A DNA stretch of 15,947 nt from JAGOUU01 sp964387745. GTDB taxonomy: Bacteria; Pseudomonadota; Gammaproteobacteria; JAGOUU01. Location: NCBI GenBank assembly GCA_964387745.1, contig CAYLXL010000045.1, forward strand, positions 1 through 15,947. The letters are read 5' to 3'. Positions within the stretch are counted from its first letter, which is position 1. Every line of letters starts with the position of its first letter. The notes under the pieces were generated by a model, which saw nothing but the letters and a program-made list of their open reading frames with translations, was not told where the DNA came from and did no database searches. This document shows, piece by piece, positions 1 through 7,580 of this stretch. Made by a program: the position numbers and the translations under genes.

Positions 1-70
1 CGCGATTGGACTCGAACCAACGACCCCCACCATGTCAAGGTGGTGCTCTAACCAACTGAGCTACGTGCCT
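1..70 (-). tRNA. tRNA-Val (anticodon GAC), 3' end cut by window edge
   Basis: Read on the minus strand, the D arm, anticodon arm and T arm closely match gammaproteobacterial tRNA-Val. The anticodon stem CCACC/GGTGG encloses a loop with GAC (positions 36 to 34), and the T loop is TTCGAGT. The 5' acceptor strand would be AGGCACG (70-64). Only four bases of the 3' acceptor strand are inside the window, and they read CGCG where CGTG would pair perfectly. This leaves an A-C mismatch at the fifth acceptor pair. The last acceptor bases, discriminator and CCA end lie outside. The gene starts 65 bp downstream of the ankyrin gene on the same strand. Confidence 0.9.
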
Positions 71-135
71 ACAAGTAAAAGAAGCTAAGATACCATGATT
101 TAAAATAGTTTGCTAGAGGTATTAGAGATGTCTGC

Positions 136-2598
136 TCATAGATCCAACCTTTTACCCTGTATTATAAGATCTTCAGCTTCATAACCAGAAAACACTTTAT
201 ACTCTTTTCTTATTGAACAATACTTCGTTAATACTAACCTTCTGTGAACAAACTCGAAATGATCGACTTCGGCATTCACTACTGAAGCAACATCTATTGA
301 AGAAGCTTCTGTTAGCTCTGTTGAGTCCTCAATTGATCTTTGCCTATTAATTAAATATTGATAGAAAGCATATTCACCATTCTTGTCTAATTCTTGTTTA
401 GCGTCTTTTAGGATAGTAGCTGCATATTTTAAGCCATTTGCTCGATCTTTAATTAATGCGGTATAAATACGCTTAGCATGAAGTTTTTCTTGAGGAAATC
501 CATTTGGATCATCAAATAAATCTAAACGTGTACTTGGGTAGGGTTTGAAATTTTTTTCTACCGCTTGCTCAAGTTGCATGCGTACTGCCGGGTTTATATA
601 CGCTACTGATGCAGAGCCTTTACCACCATGTCTGATTGCTGTCACAAAACCATTCCAAGGTCTTGGTGAAAATATCTCTTTGATTCGCTGCTCTAAATAG
701 TCACCGTCAATTTTTTTATATTTTATCATTACATCAGCATTTTTTTCACGTGCCTGTTGATGAACTACTAGTCTGCGTGTATCAAAACTAAAAACACGTC
801 CATTATAAACACCTATTTCAATAGGTTGTACATACTTTGTATATCCAGGATCAGCAATTAAGCTTTGACGCATTGTATCTAATGAGGTTCCATCACTAAA
901 AGCTTTATTAATACCACCTTGGGCGGTACGCAATCTATAGGGATTTATAAAACCAGAGCTCGGCAGTTTGTTAAACTCTTCAATTCCAAGTGTGCAATCC
1001 TCCTCTGCTATCTGTGTGTATCTTACTTCTGAGCTAAACACAGACATTGCTTTTAGTTTCTGTTTAGCCTGCAACTCTGCTTCCTTATCTGTTACTACCT
1101 GTGGTTTGCTATGATCTTTATCAAATTTTACTTCTAATAACTTTTTTTTCTTTTGTATCCAGTCAGAAATATGTTCTTCAAGCTCTTTAATAATTTTATC
1201 AATAACTTGTCTTTTTTCATCAGGCTCATCGATAATGATCTCATATTCAAGATATTCTCTTAACAACTCGGTAAACTCAAACTTGTCTGGCAAAGATTGA
1301 ATTAATTCAGGAGATGCTTGAAGAGAGTCAAAAGAAAGCTTCTTCCAAGCAGCTATAGCTAAGCTTAAATGCAATATAGCATCAATAGTTTGTTTGTTTG
1401 CAACTATTTTTCTTAATAAAAACTCAATAAGCCCTTCTCTATTAAAATCACCATCTTTTATCCATGTTAAAAATAACGCAGGATTATCACATTGCAAAAT
1501 AAGGCTACCTAGTTTACGCCACTCAGTTTTCTCAATGCTACTTTCAAGTTTCTCTAAGTCTTGTTGTTCTCTGCTATACTCACCGGCTAAATGATAGGCT
1601 GTTCGACCATGACTATCTTCATCATCAAGTTTTAACCCAGACTTTTCTTTGATTAATAATTTTATTATTTTGGCATATAGTTTGGTCTCATCATCATATT
1701 TACTAATATCCAAGCAATCTCTAGCAATTTCTTCTATTACACTCAGGTGGACCCTCCTTGCAACAATATGCAATACAGTATTTTCGTGCTTGTCCCTAGT
1801 ATCGAGTTCTACGCCTTTATGTCTATACAACAATTGGAATATACGGTATTCGGCAGACTCTGCTGCAAAAAACAATGCAGTCTGACCATCTTTATTTTTA
1901 TAGTTGACATCAAAACCATTGGCTAATAATGAACACACAGCATCATAACAACCACTACCAGCCGCCCCATGCAAAGGGCTGTCGCCATTACTATTTTTTG
2001 TATACATATCAGCACCTAAAGCACACAAGAAGTCAATGACTTCATCAGCGTCACCCTCAACAGCTAAATGTAAGGGAGTAGTACCATATTCGTCAGGGAT
2101 ATTAAGTAGCGTTTGGTCACTATTATAAATAACTTCTATAAGATTAAGGTCTTCGGTATTTACCGCATAATGTAGAGCAGTTTCACCACTTTTATCCTTT
2201 GCAGATGGCTTAGCGCCGAGTTCTAGTAAACACTTAATGGAGAGCTCTTTATTTCCAGATATCGCCATATGTAGCGCTGTGCGATTATAACTATCACCCG
2301 CTTCAAGCTCAGCATTATAGCCATGTAAGATTGAAATAATACCAAGATGCTCTCCCTCTGCCGCCATATACAGTGCAGTTCTACCGGAGCTATCTTGGGC
2401 ATTGATATCAATACCTTGCCCACATAAATAGTCTACAATCTCTTGATGACCGTGCTCAGCAGCAAAGTGTAATGCAGTCTGCCCTTGAATATAACGAATG
2501 TTTAAATTTACGCCGCTTGCGTGTAACTCTTTGATTTTATCGAAGTCGCCGTCTATTGCTGCTTGTAATAACGGGTGGGCATCGTCATCGCCTAACAT
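136..2598 (-). CDS. Ankyrin-repeat protein with ParB/Srx-like C-terminal region, putative effector
   Basis: An 820-residue protein. About nine to ten ankyrin repeats fill residues 6-345, visible as a 33-residue period of G-x-TALH-x-A helices (for example around residues 39, 72, 105, 138, 172, 205 and 238). A helical linker follows, with a lysine/glutamate-rich, probably coiled-coil stretch near 455-515. Residues about 545-620 differ: R557-TAQ, then a FSDGTS segment, then PIEIGVYNGRVFSFDTRRL with D606 and R608-R609. This order (R-T-Q, DG, PI-x-V, D-N/T-RRL) resembles ParB/sulfiredoxin-fold domains seen in some polymorphic toxins. That match is from memory and unproven. The last 200 residues are unrecognised. 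There is no signal peptide or membrane segment. Ankyrin proteins of host-associated gammaproteobacteria are often secreted into the host cell, but no secretion signal is proven here. The ribosome site is weak (AAGAAT just before ATG). A promoter lies at 2639-2668. Confidence 0.85.
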   Translation of the reverse strand: MLGDDDAHPLLQAAIDGDFDKIKELHASGVNLNIRYIQGQTALHFAAEHGHQEIVDYLCGQGIDINAQDSSGRTALYMAAEGEHLGIISILHGYNAELEAGDSYNRTALHMAISGNKELSIKCLLELGAKPSAKDKSGETALHYAVNTEDLNLIEVIYNSDQTLLNIPDEYGTTPLHLAVEGDADEVIDFLCALGADMYTKNSNGDSPLHGAAGSGCYDAVCSLLANGFDVNYKNKDGQTALFFAAESAEYRIFQLLYRHKGVELDTRDKHENTVLHIVARRVHLSVIEEIARDCLDISKYDDETKLYAKIIKLLIKEKSGLKLDDEDSHGRTAYHLAGEYSREQQDLEKLESSIEKTEWRKLGSLILQCDNPALFLTWIKDGDFNREGLIEFLLRKIVANKQTIDAILHLSLAIAAWKKLSFDSLQASPELIQSLPDKFEFTELLREYLEYEIIIDEPDEKRQVIDKIIKELEEHISDWIQKKKKLLEVKFDKDHSKPQVVTDKEAELQAKQKLKAMSVFSSEVRYTQIAEEDCTLGIEEFNKLPSSGFINPYRLRTAQGGINKAFSDGTSLDTMRQSLIADPGYTKYVQPIEIGVYNGRVFSFDTRRLVVHQQAREKNADVMIKYKKIDGDYLEQRIKEIFSPRPWNGFVTAIRHGGKGSASVAYINPAVRMQLEQAVEKNFKPYPSTRLDLFDDPNGFPQEKLHAKRIYTALIKDRANGLKYAATILKDAKQELDKNGEYAFYQYLINRQRSIEDSTELTEASSIDVASVVNAEVDHFEFVHRRLVLTKYCSIRKEYKVFSGYEAEDLIIQGKRLDL

Positions 2599-2638
2599 AT
2601 TCTTAACTCAAGTTTACTTTATAACCAAAAAGTTATTT

Positions 2639-2668
2639 AGTATACTTTTAGCATCAAGGTTATGTCAA
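2639..2668 (-). promoter_or_regulatory. Sigma70-like promoter for the ankyrin gene
   Basis: On the minus strand a perfect -35 box TTGACA (2668-2663) is followed after 18 bases by TATACT (2644-2639), five of six matches to the -10 consensus. Transcription would start near 2632, giving a leader of about 35 bases before the ATG at 2598. It is the best-matching promoter seen upstream of any protein gene in the window. Confidence 0.6.
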
Positions 2669-2796
2669 CATATGCTTTACAGTCCTATTGTGTTGATATA
2701 GTGCTTAAGACATATCTGAAAAAATGGTACCTATCAGTATAATTGCAATGGTTACAGACTTGGCCTTACCTGCTAATAATTATATTCATACGGACC

Positions 2797-3528
2797 CTAG
2801 TTTTCTTGTTTACTTATCACCCTCTCATCCCATAATGACTGGCTTAAAGCATTCACCGCTGTGTCACCACAATCCAGAACCACATCAGCAATCTTAGTAG
2901 CTATTATATGAGCATCTAATCCTCCATAATTATAATGCTCTAATATTACTTTACCGCCAAACTTGATACCTAGATCATCAGTCCCTCTATTGTTACGGGT
3001 AAAATAGATCATCAAATCTGTTCCCGATTGAGTAAAACGTTTATGCATAAACCAAACTAATATATCAGACAAACCAATGCCAATTTTACTACGACGCCAT
3101 TCTGGATGTACTAATAGATGGCCTATTGTCATGATAGTTTTAGACTGGAGAATATATTGATTCATTATATCTGCTGGATAAGCTTTAAAAGAACTTTGAC
3201 CTAAGATAGCTTTACTCGTAACATCTTTAGTGTCAAAGCAAAACATCCCTACTATTTGTAACTCATCTTGCTCATCAGGATGAGTCAAAATAAAAATATC
3301 CTCAAAAAGCATATAAGCATCACTTGATAACTTAGTTTCTATATCTTCGAGTTTTTCTAAACGCATTTCTGCGCCCATAAAATGATACCAAAAGTTATAA
3401 GCCTTATTATAGAGTTCCAAATACTCAGCTTTGCAATCTCGGATATGACCAGGCAATACATAACAGTTCAACCCATCTATTTTGTTAGATTTATTGTTAA
3501 TTTTTTTATTTTGAATATCAGCAGACAT
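2797..3528 (-). CDS. GNAT-family N-acetyltransferase-like protein
   Basis: A 243-residue soluble protein. Residues about 90-210 look like a GNAT fold: a strand with IVGMFCF (92-98), a central TIGHLLVHPEWRRS segment (134-147) and a helix beginning IGIGLSDIL (149-157). This is the acetyl-CoA pyrophosphate-binding motif A. The usual R/Q-x-x-G-x-G is slightly altered: G150-I-G152 is present but R146 sits one place off, so cofactor binding is likely, not certain. The N-terminal 20 residues are lysine/asparagine-rich and probably disordered. The substrate cannot be read from sequence. The ATG at 3528 has no clear ribosome site. The gene is divergent from the FadL-like porin with a 199-bp spacer, and the ankyrin gene lies downstream on the same strand after 198 bp, so it is probably transcribed alone. 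Confidence 0.65.
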   Translation of the reverse strand: MSADIQNKKINNKSNKIDGLNCYVLPGHIRDCKAEYLELYNKAYNFWYHFMGAEMRLEKLEDIETKLSSDAYMLFEDIFILTHPDEQDELQIVGMFCFDTKDVTSKAILGQSSFKAYPADIMNQYILQSKTIMTIGHLLVHPEWRRSKIGIGLSDILVWFMHKRFTQSGTDLMIYFTRNNRGTDDLGIKFGGKVILEHYNYGGLDAHIIATKIADVVLDCGDTAVNALSQSLWDERVISKQEN

Positions 3529-3651
3529 ATATCAAATAGTAATATTTAGAATAACTAAAATTATAGACGTTAATTTTTTACTTCTGCCATTATAAAATCT
3601 TTTCCAATCATAAAATCAAGCTATCAATAGAAACTTATCAAATCTTATGCT

Positions 3652-3657
3652 TATAAT
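3652..3657 (+). promoter_or_regulatory. Possible -10 box for the FadL-like gene
   Basis: A perfect TATAAT lies 70 bases before the ATG at 3728, with a TG two bases upstream of it. No good -35 box is found at 16-18 bases. The leader that would result has no obvious riboswitch-like structure. The gene itself has a strong ribosome site, AAGGA at 3718-3722. Confidence 0.3.
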
Positions 3658-3727
3658 TGAATATAAACACAGTGCAGTTGTTTAACCTGTAGTTAGCCGA
3701 AAAACATCAACCATATTAAGGACAATC

Positions 3728-5074
3728 ATGAAATTTCCAATTTATCAATCTACCATTCTGGCATCGCTCATCGCGATGAACTCTTATGGTATCAATGGCG
3801 TATTTGATTATGGCATGGGTCAAATCAATCGCGGCATGGGTGGCGCCGGGGTAGCATTACCGCAAGATGCTTATGCTCCTGTTATCAATCCAGCCGGTAT
3901 AGGTTTAGTAAATCATAAGCTTGACGGCGGTGCAGCTATTTACTTTCCGATGATGTATAGCAAATGGGGCGCTGGCACCTCTGCTTTTCCTACAGATGCC
4001 CTAGCTGCACCAGAAGGTACTTTTCATAGCCAAACAAAAGTGTTTGTCATGCCAGACCTAGGCTATCTTTATCATCATGATAGACAAAATCATTTTGGCG
4101 TTTCAATTAACTCTATTGGTGGCTTTGGCACTAAGTATTCAACTAATAAATTAGCATCTGTTCTTGGTGCTCCTGCTACACAAGATGGTGTTCTTGGTAA
4201 TGGCACCATTATTTCTGATCTAAAAATTGGTTCGTTAAATGCTAGTTATAACTATTTTGTTATGCCAACATTAAGTTTAGGGCTAACTGCTAGTTATTAC
4301 GTGCAAGCTTTTAAATCTGCAGGCTCTCAAGGTCTAGCTGCATATACGCAAACTTTCTTGTCTACAGGCGCCACTCCAACAAAGTTGTCTAATAATGGCG
4401 TGGATTATAACTACGGTGCGATGGCAACGCTTGGTGCTTTATATAAATTTAGCAAAGAACTTTCCGTTGCTGCATCTGGCACACCAAAAGTTAGAATGAC
4501 AAAATTGCATGATTATAAAGATTTGTTAGTTAATCATGGTGAGCTTGATATCCCTGCTAAATATTCCATAGGATTGAGCATAACACCTGATGAGCAACTT
4601 AGTGTTGTTGTCGACATAGTAAGAATCTTAAATGAAGATGTCGGTACTTATGGTCATAATTCACGTGCTATATTTGATGGCAGATGTGCACCTGGCTCTC
4701 CAACTTTAGATCCATCTGTCTGCTTAGGTTCAAAAAATGGCCCAGGCTTTGGTTGGGACAATCAAACCATTCTAAAAACTGGTGCTGAATACAAAATCAA
4801 TTCTAAAGAAGCTGTAAGGCTAGGTTTTTCTTACGGTAACCGAATCGGCCATAGATCAGACATCGTTGTTAATACTTTGGCCCCTGGCGCTGCAGCTAGG
4901 TTAATTACTAGCGCAGGATATAGCAAAGTAATGCCAGGATATGTCCTGAACACTTTCTTAACATATATACCTGCTCAGACCATGAAAGGAGTTAATGAAC
5001 TCTCAGTTGGTGATGCTCAAACAGTGAAAGTTAAAGTTGCTGGTGTTGGTTTTGGTTTTGGTGTGTCTATGTAA
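3728..5074 (+). CDS. Outer-membrane protein, OmpP1/FadL/TodX family transporter
   Basis: A 448-residue beta-barrel protein of the family that carries long-chain fatty acids or other hydrophobic compounds across the outer membrane. A signal peptide of about 20 residues ends near NSYG. The mature start carries the typical FadL beginning: a G-rich segment (RGMGGAGVALPQDA, residues 35-48) followed by the NPAG motif (54-57), which belongs to the family's N-terminal hatch. The rest alternates short aromatic beta-strands with glycine-rich turns. Length fits the family (about 400-450). The last strand ends FGFGVSM; outer-membrane barrels usually end in phenylalanine, so a final methionine is slightly unusual. 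The ATG is set by AAGGA five bases upstream. It is a single gene, ending in the terminator at 5096-5128. The substrate is unknown; the nearby diiron-oxidase-like gene may or may not be related. Confidence 0.85.
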   Translation: MKFPIYQSTILASLIAMNSYGINGVFDYGMGQINRGMGGAGVALPQDAYAPVINPAGIGLVNHKLDGGAAIYFPMMYSKWGAGTSAFPTDALAAPEGTFHSQTKVFVMPDLGYLYHHDRQNHFGVSINSIGGFGTKYSTNKLASVLGAPATQDGVLGNGTIISDLKIGSLNASYNYFVMPTLSLGLTASYYVQAFKSAGSQGLAAYTQTFLSTGATPTKLSNNGVDYNYGAMATLGALYKFSKELSVAASGTPKVRMTKLHDYKDLLVNHGELDIPAKYSIGLSITPDEQLSVVVDIVRILNEDVGTYGHNSRAIFDGRCAPGSPTLDPSVCLGSKNGPGFGWDNQTILKTGAEYKINSKEAVRLGFSYGNRIGHRSDIVVNTLAPGAAARLITSAGYSKVMPGYVLNTFLTYIPAQTMKGVNELSVGDAQTVKVKVAGVGFGFGVSM

Positions 5075-5095
5075 TTAAGCGTGTGATTATAATTT

Positions 5096-5128
5096 CGTAG
5101 GGGTATTTGCTACCCCTATGAACTTTTT
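5096..5128 (+). terminator. Intrinsic terminator of the FadL-like gene
   Basis: The stem CGTAGGGGTA (5096-5105) pairs with TACCCCTATG (5111-5120) over 10 bp including one G-U pair, with loop TTTGC. A run of five T follows at 5124-5128. The T run overlaps the stop codon (5127-5129) of the convergent GGDEF-EAL gene. The reverse strand lacks a T run, so the signal works mainly for plus-strand transcripts. Confidence 0.8.
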
Positions 5129-7400
5129 ACTTGTTGTGTAAAGAATTTTCGTACAATAGCCTTTCCATATCAACTGCAGGAATAGGCCGACTAAAATAAT
5201 AACCCTGACCAAATTTACAATTATAATCTTTTAAGAAATTCATCTGATTAATAGTCTCAACACCCTCAGCGACGATATCATAGCCAGCATGTTTACCAAG
5301 CTCAATTATAGATAATACTATTGCTTTATTTTGCTTAGCAGTTTCATCAGATAAAGTTTGGGTAAACATCTTATCTATTTTAATTACATCAATAGGCAAC
5401 TTTTGTAAATAAGCATAAGAAGAATAACCCGTACCAAAGTCATCAATAGCTATTTTTAAACCTAATTCTTTCATACGATTCAACATCTTAGTAATATCAC
5501 CACTGTCATTGATAAATACATTTTCAGTAAGCTCAATAGTAATAGCTTCAGCTGGCACACCTGATGAACTTAAAATTCTATAAATATTACTAGCCATGCT
5601 AGGCGTATATAATAAAGCTCCGGATAGATTAATTGTAATCCTTAAATCTTCATAACCAGCTGCATACCAACGTTTTAATTGCGCTAAAGAATTTTCGAAT
5701 ACCCAATTCGTCAACGTATCAATAAAACCAACCTCTTCAGTTATAGCAATAAATTCATCTGGCGGCACAAACCCGCCAAGTTCTTTATTATTCCAGCGCA
5801 ATAAAGTTTCAACAGCACTGATTTTTTTTGTTTTAAGATCAATGATTGGCTGGTAATGCAAAGATAGTTCATTATTTTCTATAGCCTTATAAATCTTATT
5901 AGCTATAGTCATCTTACGCATATTTTTGGTTCTAATCGTACTGTCGTAAAATGCGATACCATTTTTACCGCTTAATTTTTTTTGATACATTGCAGAATCA
6001 GCGTTTTTGATTAAGTCTAAAGGGGTGGCAGCATCATATGGATATAATGATATCCCCATAGATACAGTAATATTAAACTCGTAGTCTTGTACTTTAACTG
6101 GGTGGGCGACAATATTTTTAACTATATTGATATGTTTATCGCATTCTTCAGGAGATCCAATACCGCTCGCAATAATGATAAACTCATCTCCACCGAGGCG
6201 CCCTACTGAACAATTAGGTACCATAGACTTCAGTAATTTCTGCCCTATTTTCTTTAACATCAAATCACCTATATGGTGGCCCAAGCTATCATTGATAAGT
6301 TTAAAATTGTCTAAATCTATAAAATAAACCGCAAATTGTTCTCTTTTAATAATTTTTTGTTTCATCTGTTCAATAAGACTTGTTCTGTTAGCCAAGCCAG
6401 TTAACAGATCGTGATAGGCGTTATATGTCAACTGTCCTTGCAGCACTTTGCTTTGAGTAACATCACTGATGAAACCCAACGTATAACTTTTATCGTTATA
6501 AGTAGATTTAAATGTTGCCAGTTCAAACCATTTGTTGGCGTTATCAACTTTTATATTTAATTGACTTTTTTGTCCAGAACCAGCTAACTGATCACAAATA
6601 TTACTATACAACATTGATAACCCCTGATTATTCAACAGCGGTATTTTATTGTTTTTGCTATCAATAGACCCTAGCTTTAAGATACTTCGTAAATAATCAT
6701 TTATATAAATAATTTCATCATCATCTAATACTAGAATACCTTGCGTAGCAGACTGTATAGCGCTAGTTAAAATATTTATCCTGTTTTTTTGTTCTTTTTC
6801 TTCAGTGATGTCTTTAAAGCACCAGACCCTACCCATAGGTTTGTTATCTAGAATTAATGGTTGTGTATAACGCTCAATGGTTCTCCCATCCAAAAACTCT
6901 ACTTCACCGAAATCACCTTTCAGGCTATTTTCTTCTTCAAGCTGCCCCAATTCAATCATCAATTTTTGAGGGTCTTTAACCTGATTAAAAATATGCTCTA
7001 ACCCTGTCTGCTCAGAAGCTTCTTCTAGTGCCTCTCGAGGAATTTTAGCAATTTCAAAAAACTTATCATTCCAATCAATTAACTTACCGTTGTTATCTAT
7101 AATCAAAATCCCGTCGCCAGAGGACTCCAACGTCGATCTGAATAAGGCTAATAAGTTCTTCTTTTCAAGATTATCAAATTGATGAGCAGGATCATTTTCA
7201 GCGCCGTGTGCGGCCTCATCTGGGGCAACCTGAGGTTGCTTATTTTTTTCATCATTCCATTTTCTTAAGTATTCGCCTAATAGGTCATAGTCCATATCAG
7301 TCAAACCTGATACGTTTGCAAGTTCTTCTGCATTAGTCACTGTATCACCCAATGTTTTGGCAATCTGTTTAAATTGATGATACGTTAACTGTTTACTCAT
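5127..7400 (-). CDS. PAS-PAS-GGDEF-EAL cyclic-di-GMP signalling protein
   Basis: A 757-residue cytosolic protein without membrane segments. After an N-terminal helical region (1-80) come two PAS sensor domains (about 85-205 and 207-325), then a diguanylate cyclase domain with intact GGDEF (403-407) and the preceding metal-site DLDNFKLINDSLGH segment. No RxxD inhibitory site is visible before GGDEF. The phosphodiesterase domain (about 510-750) carries ETL (531-533) instead of EAL, keeping the metal-binding glutamate. It also keeps IELTEN, DDFGTGYSS, IKID, AEGVET and GQGY, so hydrolysis of c-di-GMP looks possible. Both activities may coexist, with PAS input choosing between them; this is inference from the family. 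The gene is a single unit, convergent with the porin. The ATG at 7400 has only a weak ribosome site (AGAAAA). Confidence 0.93.
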   Translation of the reverse strand: MSKQLTYHQFKQIAKTLGDTVTNAEELANVSGLTDMDYDLLGEYLRKWNDEKNKQPQVAPDEAAHGAENDPAHQFDNLEKKNLLALFRSTLESSGDGILIIDNNGKLIDWNDKFFEIAKIPREALEEASEQTGLEHIFNQVKDPQKLMIELGQLEEENSLKGDFGEVEFLDGRTIERYTQPLILDNKPMGRVWCFKDITEEKEQKNRINILTSAIQSATQGILVLDDDEIIYINDYLRSILKLGSIDSKNNKIPLLNNQGLSMLYSNICDQLAGSGQKSQLNIKVDNANKWFELATFKSTYNDKSYTLGFISDVTQSKVLQGQLTYNAYHDLLTGLANRTSLIEQMKQKIIKREQFAVYFIDLDNFKLINDSLGHHIGDLMLKKIGQKLLKSMVPNCSVGRLGGDEFIIIASGIGSPEECDKHINIVKNIVAHPVKVQDYEFNITVSMGISLYPYDAATPLDLIKNADSAMYQKKLSGKNGIAFYDSTIRTKNMRKMTIANKIYKAIENNELSLHYQPIIDLKTKKISAVETLLRWNNKELGGFVPPDEFIAITEEVGFIDTLTNWVFENSLAQLKRWYAAGYEDLRITINLSGALLYTPSMASNIYRILSSSGVPAEAITIELTENVFINDSGDITKMLNRMKELGLKIAIDDFGTGYSSYAYLQKLPIDVIKIDKMFTQTLSDETAKQNKAIVLSIIELGKHAGYDIVAEGVETINQMNFLKDYNCKFGQGYYFSRPIPAVDMERLLYENSLHNK

Positions 7401-7541
7401 ATTTTCTGGCGAATTTTAAAGTCCATATAAGATACATTAGGTTAAACTTCCGACTTACACAAATAAAAGAAACTTTGGCTGGTTATAAGAAATTTTAAGG
7501 TTGCTTTTTTTTTTCTGTTACCTAGATTTGAATTGTGCCAC

Positions 7542-7547
7542 TATAAA
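7542..7547 (+). promoter_or_regulatory. Possible -10 box for the gene at 7581
   Basis: TATAAA lies 34 bases before the chosen ATG. An upstream TTACCT at 18 bases matches only three of six -35 positions. A transcript starting near 7554 would exclude the upstream TTG at 7533, supporting the ATG at 7581. Confidence 0.25.
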
Positions 7548-7580
7548 AATTTGAAATTCATTAATCACAAGAGGTGTATT

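Noticed and set aside
71..135. Terminator or promoter between the ankyrin gene and tRNA-Val
   Set aside because: No stem with T run, and only a poor TATCTT as -10; the short CTCTA repeats are direct, not inverted.
1394..2701. Short open frames opposite the ankyrin gene, and similar ones opposite GGDEF-EAL, uvrB and DUF1186
   Set aside because: They lie antisense to or in another frame of strongly supported genes and have no family signature or ribosome site.
2599..2796. Terminator of the GNAT gene
   Set aside because: A GGTACC palindrome near a T run has no loop and the flanking bases do not pair, so it cannot form a real hairpin.
7533..7580. 16-codon N-terminal extension from a TTG for the diiron-like protein
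   Set aside because: TTG is a weak start without a ribosome site, whereas GAGGTG precedes the ATG at 7581.
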